DNA of 64,000 nt from Allolobophora icterica (taxonomy: Eukaryota > Annelida > Clitellata > Crassiclitellata > Lumbricidae): assembly GCA_963556255.1 (NCBI GenBank), contig OY744611.1:7020736-7084735 (forward strand). The letters are read 5' to 3'. Of this stretch, positions 32,331 through 42,397 are shown piece by piece. Both the position numbers and the translations under genes were made by a program. How positions within the stretch are numbered: position 1 is the first letter of the stretch; each line of letters opens with the position of its first letter. The notes beneath the pieces were generated by a model. That model was not told where the DNA came from. It saw nothing but the letters and a program-made list of their open reading frames with translations, and ran no database searches.

Positions 32331-33310
32331 ATAGCAGTACAAGCATATGGGACAATAAAATCACACCGAGACACCAAGCACAACGCACGGCGCTCCGCGC
32401 AAGTTAAAATGAAGAGCTCGCAGAGGTAGGCCGCGGCCGCCCTAAGACACAGAGCCACGCCATGCACGAGACCGGTGAATGAATGCGATGCCGTACAGGA
32501 AGCCAATAGAGGACGTCTCGCATAAATTCAGAGAAGTGGCCTAACCTGGAGATATCACCAATCAAGCGTGCAACCAACTCTAAACAAGCAAGGCGAGTTT
32601 GAAGAAGTACAATAAAGAGAGAGGAGCAATAATCCAATCGATTAACAATAAATGCGTGTACCAAAGTGGAAGCCGAGGAGAATGAAAGGGAGCTACGACA
32701 CGCAGGTGGCGCAGCTGGTGGTAGCAAGCACAAGTTAGCTCATGAATATGCTTAGAGAAGGAGAGTTCCTGGTCCCGGGTGACAACTAGGTCACGAACAG
32801 AAGTAGAAAAGGTAAAGGAAGGGAATTCAGTTGCAAGAAGCGTAAAATCAAGCTTGGCCAGCTGTTGACGCGTGCAAAACCATATGTACTGAGTCTTCGA
32901 AGGATTGAGACGCAGACGACTGGATGACATCCAGGCATCAAGGATGGAAGTAGCATCTGACATAAGTCGAATAGCAGTAGGAGCCTCAATTGCAGATCAG
33001 TGAGTGTAAGATTGGAGGTCATCGGCATAGCAGCTGCTGTGACTCAACAGGGAGCAAGATGCAAGAAGAGAGCCTTGATCAGCCGTTAAGAGAATATAAA
33101 GTAGAAGACCAAGAACAGAGCCTTGGGGGAGGCTAAAAGGAGCAGGAAGCCAGAGGGAACGAGAAGAGCCAAAGACAACAGAGGAAAAACGATCAGACAG
33201 GTAGGATGCAAGCCAGGCTAAATGTAAGTCCGTGATCCCGAACGATAAAGAAAGGCGGCGCAAAAGAATATCATGGTCGACGGAGTCGAAGGCGGCGCTC
33301 AAGTCCCTAC

Positions 33311-33750
33311 GGTTCTTAGAAGAACCTTATGGGGTTTCCTCATAATGGTTAAGATTTCTTGCTCGCTGCCTCGTGTCCTGCGTGGCCGACCGCGTTGCTG
33401 TTTCGATGAGGCTGATGTGGCGCTCAACTCTTCGCCTGTTGAAGAAGTTGTTTTCAGGTTGCACTGTCGTCCTGCTGTTGGTGGAGGTCGAAAGGACTTG
33501 TCGAAAGGTAGATTTGTGTAAAGTTGACCTATTATGTTCTAAATAAAATATTCCATAGTAAATAAATCTACAGTGCCATGTTGTGAAATGCTTCTTAGTA
33601 TAATATAGACATTTGAACTTGTTGAACTCGCTGTGCACATTATATATCGCGTCATTTGCTGTGCAGTGCGATTATGGACTTGATGAACTTAGTGCGTATA
33701 AAAAAATATATATAGTACGTTATTCTGAATCTGCTGTGCATATGTATATA

Positions 33751-33756
<6 letters not shown>
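33311..33756. other. Nothing recognised
   Basis: Sequence between the LINE and the long tetranucleotide repeat. Frames here show no motif. Confidence 0.35.
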
Positions 33757-33785
<29 letters not shown>

Positions 33786-33976
33786 TGTATGTATGTATGT
33801 ATGTATGTATGTATGTATGTATGTATGTATGTATGTATGTATGTATGTATGTATGCATGCATGCATGCATGCATGCATGCATGTATGTATGTATGTATGT
33901 ATGTATGTATGTATGTATGTATGTATGTATGTATGCATGTATGTATGTATGTATGTATGTATGTATGTATGTATGC
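33757..33976. repeat. Long (ATGT)n / (ATGC)n microsatellite
   Basis: About 55 tetranucleotide units, nearly all ATGT, with a central block of seven ATGC units and two further ATGC interruptions. Because 4 and 3 share no factor and no unit makes a stop, all frames are open and look like Y-V-C-M repeats. They are not genes. Confidence 0.95.
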
Positions 33977-34356
33977 ATGCATAGCAACTCCGACCCTGCA
34001 ATTGGTAATTTAGCCACTAAAGGAAATCATCAACAGCTCCTTGATTAGTGGGATTGTACCGGATCGGCTTAAATCAGCAAAAGTTATACCTGTTTAAAAA
34101 AAGGATAAAGAATGCCTCACAAATTATCGACCTATTTCTATCCTCCCGTACTTCGCTAAATACCTTGAAAAATCATGTACGATGGACTTAGTTCTTATCT
34201 CAATAGGACCAATATGATTCACACTTCTCAACATGGATTTCAACCTGGGCTGTCCACCTTCATGGCATTGTTAGAAATGGAAGATAAGATATCCAAAGCA
34301 ATTACTAATATAAACGAACAGAAATGTCATGGCATCAGTCCTGTTACGCTTAAGAG

Positions 34357-34700
34357 TTGCACATACCAGCACGCGTGAAACCGCAGGGCGAGGCGGCACA
34401 CCCGCTCCGGCCTCCACAAATAGGCCGGGCTCGGCCTCTGCTAAGAGGCCGAGGCAGCGAAACTCCCCCACTGTCAAGAGGCAAAGGCAGCGAAACTGCC
34501 CCGGCTGAGGCAGATGCAGAGGCAGAGACAGAGGGAGGCAGACACAGAGGCAGAGGCAGCGAAGCTGCCTCGGCCACTGTCAAGAGGCAAAGGCAGAGGC
34601 AGAGGCAGAGGCAGAGGCAGAGGCAGAGGCAGCGAGATGTCGCTCCCTCGCCGGCCGGCGAAAGGTCGCCCCGGCCTCTGGTCAGAGGGTATTCTTAGCT
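34357..34700. repeat. GGCAGA-rich minisatellite block
   Basis: AGGCAG units, pure at 34590-34632 and degenerate before that, mixed with GAGGCAGCGAA and GCCGAGGC blocks. GC content is far above the surroundings. It gives long frames on both strands that should not be read as genes. Confidence 0.8.
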
Positions 34701-34997
34701 GGCCACTCCAAATCATCATTATTCCTGCTGGCTCACTGTTACTGAAATTCATCAAGTCGCTGACCAATTACGTTCATGTTTACATAATTTTTCCGACGTA
34801 GGCCTATTTCAAAGTCAAACGAACTGATTCGAAAAAACTTACTTTTGCCACACATAGCAAGATTCTTACTTAATCGATAGACTTCCTATAGTCGTTTCAG
34901 TTGTTTCGTTTCTTCGTAAGTACATGCAATCCTCATAAAACGAATTTTTGTACTTTTTATATCGCTTTTAACAATGTTCTCACTAATCGCAACACTT

Positions 34998-35163
34998 TCG
35001 AAAGCCAGACACGTCGAAAAGCTCAAGAAAAAAACTCGACAGAGAATCTCGACTTGCAGCAAAGGCTCAATCTCAGGCGCGTCGAAAAGCCCAAGAAACG
35101 GCACTTGAAAGAGAAGCTCGACTTGCAGCAAATGCTCAATCTCAGCGTCAGCGTCACATTTTC
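34998..35163 (+). pseudogene. Fragment with ~25-residue R/A/Q-rich tandem repeat, Helitron-like N-terminus
   Basis: A plus frame reads SRLAAKAQSQARRKAQETA followed at once by LEREARLAANAQSQRQRH. The unit RLAA.AQSQ.RR.A.ET..ERE recalls the A/R/E-rich repeats before the Helitron-like replication domain of some animal Helitrons and related helicase elements. Only about two units remain. Identification is by resemblance only. Confidence 0.35.
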
Positions 35164-36789
35164 AAATTGTTTTTAATCCGTCTTAGGACGGGTAAACATC
35201 TAGTTGATAATAACGAATACTCGTTTCGGGTTTTCATAGACTTGGCTAAAGCATTTGACCCCGTGTATCACGATATCTTATTTTTAAAAATGTTCAATTA
35301 CGGTATTCGGGGTAATCAAATTAAATGGTTGAAAAGTTATTTTGAAAATCGTACGCACAGAGTCTTGATTAATGGAATAATTTCTGAACCCGGTTGTATT
35401 ACTTATGGAGTTCCCCAGGGATCAAATCTTGGGCCACTCCTCTTTTTGATATATTAATGATCTGGCCAATGTATCTCCTACTCTGTACTTTATCCTTGAT
35501 TCGCTGAAGATACGAAAATTTTCTACTCCAACCGCTCTTGGATCACCTTAATGGAAACCGTTAACGTGGAACTAGCCAAAGTTAGTAAGTGGTTCGCCTC
35601 CAACAGACTCACCCTTAACATCGACAAAACCAATTTCAACATTTTTAACTCTCATCGAAAAATTGAACCAATAAACATGCACTTAACATTTGAAGGTATG
35701 ATCATCACCCAAGTAGAACCTACTAAATTCTTGAGTGTATGTGTAGACCAGCATTTAACCTTTAAAGAGCACAATAATTATAATTATATCTCCTCAAAAA
35801 TTGCGAAAAATATAGGAATAATATCTAGAGTTGCACATCTGCTACCCAAAGAAGTTAGGCTTAACCTATAATATTCGCTAAACTTTCCTTACTTAAGTTA
35901 TTGTAAGTTAGTCTGGGCCTCCAACTACGATACCCGTCTTCATAACTTAACATAATCTTACAAAAAAGGCAGTTAGAATGATTGAGGGATCCCTGTGATA
36001 TACCCATGCTACCTCCATTTTTAGGCAACTGAAATTATTGGACCTAAAGCAAAGCAATATCTTCAAAATTGCGGACCTTATTCATCGATACGAACATAAT
36101 TTATTACCTAGGTCCTTTCGCAGTCTACTTCACCCGTGGCTCACTAGCACATAAACATAACACGAGGGGATCCACACTACATCGAACTGCTAAAGCACGC
36201 ACCTATACAAGACTGTTCAGCTTTAAAACATCGAGGCCGCAAATCTGGAAATCCATACCCTTAGATATAAGACTTGCTAAGAATCGACAAGACTTCAAAA
36301 AACGAATACGGATATTCCTGACAGAATCCGGGTATCCCGCTACTGCTCAGAATGAAGTCAACACCCATACCTGTAGCATCTCCGAAATGGTGACCCACCG
36401 GGGCCTGGGCCCAGAACTACTTAGTTAAGATTACTTAGTTAAGGATAGTTAAGTCAGAACACTATGGTAGATTATCCCTCCTGAATGATTACAATAGAAC
36501 GTGTTAAGGACAGACCCGATTAGGAATCAAAAGAGGGAGCAATATTCGAATAGCCATTGTTAATGCTGGTAATTGATTTGTACGGGTGCCAATAACAGCG
36601 GGATTTCTATCCCTTCGGGGACGCCCTTTGCTTCCAGCGACATTTGTTCTCATTCCTGAGTATAACAGCGCGGAAATTGTTAGTAATGAAATAATAAATT
36701 GTAAATGAATTATAGGCTCGACTGTTTACCGGTTTTTGCTGTTGTTTTGTTTTGGCTGCAATAAAAACGTATTGATTGATTGATATAAT

Positions 36790-36880
<91 letters not shown>
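36790..36880. repeat. (AT)n microsatellite
   Basis: About 45 AT units. It abuts TATAGGGTGTTTT, the proposed left end of transposon copy 1. Such tracts readily form cruciforms. Confidence 0.95.
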
Positions 36881-36885
<5 letters not shown>

Positions 36886-37254
36886 GTTTTATGGTACACG
36901 TGATATTTTCAACTCAAAGATCTTTTAACGACCAGTCCTAATTGTCGTGCCAATTTACATGTAAACTCCACATCCTAAATTATATCTTGATAGCTGAGCA
37001 TTTAGGACTTGCGCAAGGCGACCGAAATTAGGAACCCAGTGATCTTCCTCGTTATGGTCAACATTTTTATATCACGATGTCTGTTCGTGTTTTCGATCTC
37101 CTTCTATAGTAATTAGTTATTAGGCCTATGTTAAATTAATGTGTTATATTTCATGTGAGGTGCAAAACTGACTAGAAAAAAGACAAAAATTTGGTTGATT
37201 GGCAGTAATGAAGATTGCTTCGATTAACTACTTACACAAGGAGAGTTTCTCAAG

Positions 37255-39347
37255 ATGTTGTTCAATTTCCACACACAAAGAAATCAGAGCCTGGATGACA
37301 TCGTGAAAGAAACAGTCGCTATGGTGATTCCAATTTGGGAAAGAGCACGGATTCCAACAAGGGTTAAGACTAATGTTTGGGATAGCTTCGTAAGGAATGG
37401 TAAAACATCAAGAAATTTATTTCGAGAAAGTCTGAAAATGAAGAGAAAGTGCGATGCTTCAAGGATTCCCTGCAGGATATCTAATAATGCGCATCAAGAT
37501 GCCATGGCAATAAGCAAGACAGAAGAGGATCGCCAGTTCTTGAAAGTACAGCGTGAGAAAGGACGATGTTTCGATCCACAGGTTCCCCTTACTACCCACT
37601 GGGACGCCAAGATAATGCCAGATTTTACAGGAACTGGACGAGGGCGCGTTGTAGAGAGTGACACGGGGACAAAATCTGACTCCATCCCCACCAATTCCCG
37701 AGGGTCTATCCCATCCTCACCCAATCCCCATCAGGTCTGTCGCCATCCCCACCCCATCCCCATTAGATCTATCCCCGTCTCCACCCCATCCCCATTAGAT
37801 CTGTCCCCGTCCCTGCTCAGTCCCCAATAGGTGTGTTCCCGTCCCCATTCACATTATACAGTACTGTTATGTTACAATCTTAGGTTTTTAAATACAGAAT
37901 ACTCAACTGAAGTTGAAAAATATCAAATATTCAAGGATTCCAAGTATGAAGTGCGATAAATTAACACTGAATTCAAACCCGGTTATCTAAACAGATAGTT
38001 AATTACTACAGTGGACAAAGTTACAACCGCTACCGCGGTAAATACCGCTCTTGTATTTCCATCCCCACGGTAATACCGCAGGCTTTTCTACCATCCCCAC
38101 GGTATTACTGCCGCTTCTGACACCATTACCGCGGATTTGACCGCGGTTACCGCGGTATTGCCGCTTTCCCCATTACCGTGTAATTCTCTAGCGCGTTAAT
38201 GGCCTTCCAATAATGGTACCTGGTAAGTATGTTCACAAACTATTGACCATCACCAGACTCCAGTTTGCAGATGCGTGTTTGGCAGAGATTAGAAGTTCGG
38301 ATTTGGAAGACAGAGTCGTGGTCATGTGTTCGACAAAACGACGAGTAACGGTTTGCAAGGACGTCTTATGCATCAATCTTGAAACGGAGTTAGGAATGGA
38401 CCTCATTAAACTTACCTGTCGACTTTATGTTTTTGAAATCGTTCTAAATGAGATGTTTTCACTGTATCTATCTGCAAGGTCTCCAAAATTGAAACTCCTC
38501 ATTCATTTCTGTGACTTCTTTTCCCTAAATCGATCGAGCCAAGTATCGCACAGACAAAGACGCAGGACAGCGTGTCATAGAACGGCGAGAAACGTCATCG
38601 CCTTCGCACTGCAGCAACTGAATGCTGAACTCCACAGCGACGGCTATGAAGAGCTACTAGAACTAACAGTAATTTTTCAAGGAGGAATTTTACCGAAAGG
38701 AATAAAGTTCAGTTTCCCAGAGGCATTTCACCGCGTGTGTGGGATGGCGCGTCACCACAACCTACGTGAAGTAGGCCTATTGGTTTACCTATACACCACT
38801 CAATGATGCCACAAGGAACGATCTTTAATTTTTAAATGCAATCCATATTTATCCAGATAAGGAAGTCTTCCAGGTCGCCATAACAGCATTTTTCCCGACA
38901 CCTTTGCTATTTATCGGAGACTTTGGTTGGCATCAGCCTTTTTGACGATTCACTCACCGTCGACAAAAAACAGCGCATGGTCTGCAGCATGCACAACAAT
39001 CAGGGATCCGACGAACCCCTAGAGACTTCCATACGTTATCCACCTAAACAACACCACCCCATTTCTTCACTACTTCTACACCAAACTTTCCGAGATCCTT
39101 GAATTGGATTATTGGATGACGCTTTTTCTTGAGCAAGACCGGCAACAATGGGAGTCGGAACAATCGTAGGCCCTACAGTGAGGCTAAATGCATCATTTCC
39201 GTCCAAAGAGTGACGAACGATGTGGCGGAGAAAGGAGTGGCTCTCATGCAGTCCTTCAATGAAACCCTGGTTCGAAATGAGGAAGAGCTGCAATTTTGTT
39301 CTTCAAATGGTCGAATACCATCCAAAGCAAAGTCCCAAAAGCACTAA
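37255..39347 (+). pseudogene. Transposase-like gene of the unclassified element, copy 1
   Basis: 37255-37651: SLDDIVKETVAMVIPIWERA, RIPTR, then DAMAISKTEEDRQFLKVQRE, a module I recall from many uncharacterised invertebrate proteins. The frame is cut by a hAT-type element (37652-38190) and continues unbroken across its duplication. 38199-38806: SSDLEDRVVVMCSTKRRVTV, LGMDLIKLTCRLYVFEIVLN, GILPKGIKFSFPEAFHRV. 39129-39347: RVTNDVAEKGVALMQSFNET. The positions matching FDTTxSNTG and CRHH carry STKRRVTV and CRLYV, so the conserved residues are lost. A frameshift precedes the last piece. Confidence 0.6.
37652..38190. mobile_element. Non-autonomous hAT-type element with ACCGCGGT palindromes
   Basis: The left end is TAGAGAGTGACACGGGGAC. 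The complement of the right end is TAGAGAATTACACGG. The flanks are GCGCGTTG (37644-37651) and GCGCGTTA (38191-38198), an 8-bp duplication with one change. The interior has CCCCATCCCC-type repeats on the left and ACCGCGGTA palindromes on the right. TAGAGAxTGACACGG ends are known in animal hAT elements. Confidence 0.8.
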
Positions 39348-39610
39348 ATGGAATAAATAAATGACAAATAACTCAAGGTTCTTCCTCGCTTTTGCCTAAT
39401 TTTTTATATATAGGTGTTGAAATTGTTTGGATCTTTGAAAATTACAATGTATCACATTGTTTTCTAAATGATAATTCTTCCCTGGCTTTGCGCAAGTTCT
39501 AAATCTGTTACGATTTTCATATAATTTGACAAATGTTAATGTTTCTCAAAGAGGAACACAAAAGCAACTTGGCCGAATTGTGAAACTTCAAAGTTAAGAT
39601 ACACCCATAT

Positions 39611-40204
39611 TGCTTATACTGGATGCCTGTAAGCGTTGCGAGCTCATGAAGTAAGCTAGCGCGCCTTTTCTTTAGGCGGGGCAGGAGAGGTACAGTACAG
39701 CACAGGTACAGAACAACAGGGTACAGTACCTGGCGGGCTCTATAAGCTACTGAGAACTCCTTTTTAGAACTTATGATTGTAAGAATGAATTTTGGAGAAC
39801 TCCTGGTTGTGCGAGAATTTTGAGAACTTATGATAGATTAAGGGTTTTTGAGTCGTTGCATTGACAGAGATAGATTTACACCAAGATTTGCATAGATAGA
39901 GATCTTCTGTTGAGGTTGAGATTGTCGCATAGTAGCAAATTGCTCTATTTGACGAGTTTTAAGTTCTGCTGTCAAATGTTGAACTGCGTACGATCTCCTC
40001 CTCCTCCTCCTCCTCCTTCTCCTCCTCCTCCTCCTCCTCCTCCTCATCATCATCATCATCTGAGGCATGAACCTTCGAGTCAGATAACAACTTACATTTG
40101 CACTATGCAACATTCAGCAACTCATCTGGAGCAGTAGGTTGTCAGTTGCTACAGACACATATCGGTTTTCATCCAATCTCCATCCAAACTCTGCTGGATT
40201 AATA
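39611..40204. repeat. Unassigned stretch with a (CTC)n/(ATC)n microsatellite
   Basis: CTC/TCC units run at about 39996-40044 and ATC units to about 40060. Nothing else is identified. Confidence 0.7.
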
Positions 40205-40597
40205 CTAATATCTCTTAGCATCATTATCTTCTACAGGACTGCCTGCAAGTGTGCACGATATAGATATTATCAATCTGCATTTTCGGTCGGGGAAAAGCCA
40301 TGGTAACAAAGTGCTTGAAACTTCATATTCATACACTATGTAACGTAGGTGATTTAAGCAATCATTGAGTTTGTCTCCATAAAACAGTGCCATCAGTTTT
40401 AAGCCGGTGACTGCAACAGATTCATGGGATGCACTCTCTGATTCCAGATCGCAGGGTGAAATACTATCTGCCACGAACGCCAAATCAAAACGCATCCTTT
40501 CAGCCCACCTCGAGGTGCAGGATTGAACGTTCATCAATGAGTGCCCATACCCAGAAAAGGTCAAAGAGACCTTCTGCGAATACATCAATATGGCCAT
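40205..40597 (-). pseudogene. Possible fragment of an uncharacterised transposon protein
   Basis: The minus frame has SHESVAVTGLKLMALFYGDK, then LNDCLNHLRYIVYEYEVSST and a LLP..F-like end. I recall an LxALYGG....LN.LRY...........LPPT pattern from dispersed invertebrate proteins of unknown function. The overlap with a plus-strand LINE reading at its high-coordinate end (40500-40597) makes this tentative. Confidence 0.25.
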
Positions 40598-41620
40598 CGA
40601 CTTCTACTTTCCAGTTCTCAGTATTACATTTAAGCAGAGAGATCCTTCATTCATGACGCCGTTTGTCAAGCACCTGTTGAGGAAGCGCAACAAGCTGCTT
40701 AACCCTCGAGTGCCCAGAGGGGGGTCCGACCGAACCCAAGACCCGCTTTTCCACGGATAACTTTAGAATGGTTACGAAGTAATATTATTGTAAAAATGCT
40801 TTCAGGACATCATAAAACCATCAATTTGGCCAATATTGTATGTTTTGCGTTAGTATTCTCCCACCCTGTATCCCACAACCATAGCATATACCAAGGACAC
40901 CGCAAGATAATTTTCTATGCGGCTGATGGTCATACTGGCACATGGTTTACCAGCCCAGAAATAATTTGGTCAGCGCACGTTATTAGGCATCGTTTGACGG
41001 CGAATTCAACGCTGAGTGTAATACAGTTTGATTTACTGTAGTGTCTTCTGCCTATTCGAGGTTATACAGGCCAAAGCTACATCCGTACAATTCAATACTT
41101 GTCAATAGAGGTGTTCAAATAAAGTTTCACCAGGTGGCGCTATTGTGAAAACCATATAATATCAGTCGATTGCAAATTTAATATAGTTTATAACAATCCA
41201 AATCCGTTACAATATTCCAATCCCTTCTCCAGATATTACAATGAAAACACTGGGTCCGGTCGGAACCCGCTTCGTCATTCGTGTAGCATAAAATACCTTA
41301 GGCACTCGAGGGTTAAGAAAAACAGAGTGGAGGAAGCGTCGAGTTTATCAGAGGATAAACCGAATTATCACCAAGGCAAACAGCAACACCTTTGACGGAG
41401 CCAAACGAGGGATGCGGGAGATGTTGACGGAGGTCAATCGGCTGCGGGGAGGTGACTGTGTGGAGCGATCCTCATTTGGGATATAAGGTCTCCGCTGAGT
41501 CAATGATCCGGCACATATCGACTGACGACCATTACGAAATCCCAAAGCTTAATGCACCAGTTATGGATGAACCGAGGAAGTATATAGATGCCAATATACT
41601 GCCTATAGATTGATGGCATC
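40500..41620 (+). pseudogene. LINE remnant split by a piggyBac-type MITE
   Basis: Before the MITE the plus strand reads YPEKVKETFCEYINMAIDFY, TFKQRDPSFMTPFVKHLLRK. After it the reading resumes with KKNR...RINRIITKANSN and MREMLTEVNRL. This is typical of the endonuclease-RT linker in LINEs (P.ik.Li++R......, then I.+AK...). Frameshifts are present. Confidence 0.5.
40703..41312. mobile_element. piggyBac-type MITE flanked by TTAA
   Basis: The ends CCCTCGAGTGCC and GGCACTCGAGGG are perfect inverted repeats, each flanked by TTAA (40699-40702 and 41313-41316). Subterminal GGTCCGACCGAACCC and GGGTCCGGTCGGAACCC are a further inverted pair. It is 610 bp with no transposase. The TTAA target and CCCT tip are diagnostic for piggyBac. 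Confidence 0.85.
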
Positions 41621-42105
41621 TACCGGCAGCAGATCTGCGGGCGGGGTTGCTCAGTTGCCTTCTATGCCGGCTCTATAAATTCACTGACATTTCCGAGGCC
41701 GTATCGCGTGCACAATTGGATACTATAACCTCTCGCAACGTTATGTAACAGAAGAAATTAGAAAGGGCAACTAGGAACGCGCAGAAATGCATAGTTTCAT
41801 TTCAGAACTTTTCTCAGATGTTCTTTATTTCGCTGTACAAACGTTTTGATATAATAAGCAATATGAGCTTCTCATCGACCCTCCAAGGTTTGGAATCGAT
41901 TCAGCTTAGAATTTATATAGTCTTGCCCAAATTATAGCTTTGGTTTTAGGAAAGGCACATATAGACTCTGGCTTTCCTATGAGTAGGCCCTACAATTAAT
42001 TAAATCAATAGTTCAACAATTATTGTAAGAAATGTCGATCTAAATGTCCAAAAACGTGTCATAAATAGCTCATGCGTCGTTTTATTCTTTTACTTCAATT
42101 CTTAC
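41621..42105. other. First intron of the death-fold gene, nothing recognised
   Basis: This stretch lies just downstream of the donor of the first CARD exon. No motif-bearing frame is seen. Confidence 0.4.
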
Positions 42106-42397
42106 CTCCATTCGCCTCCAAATAGTTTACGATGTGTGTCTGTTCTGAATCTCTGAGAGCCACAAACAAGCGATCCTCTTGATGTTTCTGTACAATGTAA
42201 TCCAGTAGTTGAGAGTTTCTTTCGAAAAAAAGACTTTTGCTTTTAACGCGAATAAGTTCTCTAGATGAAATTGTTCGATTAGCATATAGTTTATCCAATA
42301 GTCCGGAATCCGGATCCATGTGATCCTCTAGAAACTCTCTGTGCTGCTCAACTACATTTTTAGTATCGTCTTGGGGAGTTTGGCTTGATTTTTCCAT
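42106..42397 (-). CDS. First CARD-like exon, with likely start codon, of the death-fold gene
   Basis: The donor is AATGGAG|GTAAGA, a strong site, phase 1 out. The ATG at 42397 is the first in frame after a TGA about 95 nt upstream. A weak acceptor (GTGCAG) at about 42420 would instead allow an upstream exon. The coding part is 97 codons plus one base. The protein starts MEKSSQTPQDDT, then a CARD pattern: VVEQHREFLEDHMDPDSGLL, DKLYANRTISSRELIRVKS, NSQLLDYIVQKHQEDRLF, ALRDSEQTHIVNYLEANG. These follow CARD helices 1-6 (+..l...m....ll..L...+.is..e...I, ..LLd.i..+....F..aL..t.q.hi...l). CARD domains bind other CARDs, for example in caspases or sensors. Confidence 0.65.

Larger units (their letters stand above)
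31085..33310 (-). mobile_element. L2-like LINE, minus strand, split by another LINE
   Basis: From high to low: MSAAFDSVDHDILLRRL with FSLPQGSVLG and YADD (32997-33302), WMSSSRLRLNPSKTQ, STSVRDLVVT and HLRVVAP (32580-32963), then LAYLCELF-type C-terminal sequence to about 32331. The remaining C-terminus and the GAGCGCCACTGAG tail lie at 31085-31255, on the other side of the inserted plus-strand LINE. Confidence 0.75.
34020..36782 (+). mobile_element. CR1-like LINE with an internal insertion, (GATT)n tail
   Basis: 34020-34350 holds RT fingers in broken frames (INSSLISGIVPDRLKSAKVI, NYRPISILPYFAKYLEK, NMDFNLG-like). 35167-35457 holds the palm (FIDLAKAFDPVYHDILF, YGVPQGSNLGPLLFLIY). 35551-35871 holds the thumb (VSKWFASNRLTLNIDKT, FLSVCVDQHLTFKEH). 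36069-36428 holds the C-terminus. The 3' UTR has AGCGGGATTTCTATCCCTTC and a (GATT)n tail. 34357-35165 is foreign sequence. Confidence 0.75.
36877..39610 (+). mobile_element. Unclassified DNA transposon, copy 1, interrupted by a hAT element
   Basis: Possible left tip TATAGGGTGTTTTATGG (after the AT tract) and right tip, in complement, TATGGGTGTATCTTAAC near 39610. The match is partial. Coding segments lie at 37255-37651, 38199-38806 and 39129-39347. It is more divergent from copies 2 and 3 than they are from each other. Confidence 0.5.
1..42397 (-). other. Multi-exon death-fold adaptor gene, span (3' end outside window)
   Basis: Eight exons on the minus strand, listed separately, form one collinear model. 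The order is CARD, CARD, possible Death, TRADD-N-like, mini-exon, short exon, CARD, partial exon. Exon ends match in phase throughout: 1-1 for six junctions and 0-0 for the mini-exon to short-exon junction. Exons carrying one domain each and bounded by phase 1 introns are typical of metazoan death-fold genes built by exon shuffling. Introns of 0.1 to 12 kb are filled with transposons. The model could be two adjacent genes rather than one, and no promoter was recognised. Death-fold proteins generally act in the cytoplasm as adaptors for caspases, kinases or sensors. The partners here are unknown. Confidence 0.6.

Noticed and set aside
33613..34048. Overlapping frames of about 80-120 residues on both strands through the ATGT array
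   Set aside because: They are translation of a tetranucleotide repeat that cannot encode a stop; not genes.
34350..34801. Frames of 77-113 residues through the GGCAGA block
   Set aside because: Low-complexity repeat translation on both strands, no domain and no splice context.
39838..40137. Poly-arginine and poly-proline frames
   Set aside because: They come from the CTC/TCC microsatellite.
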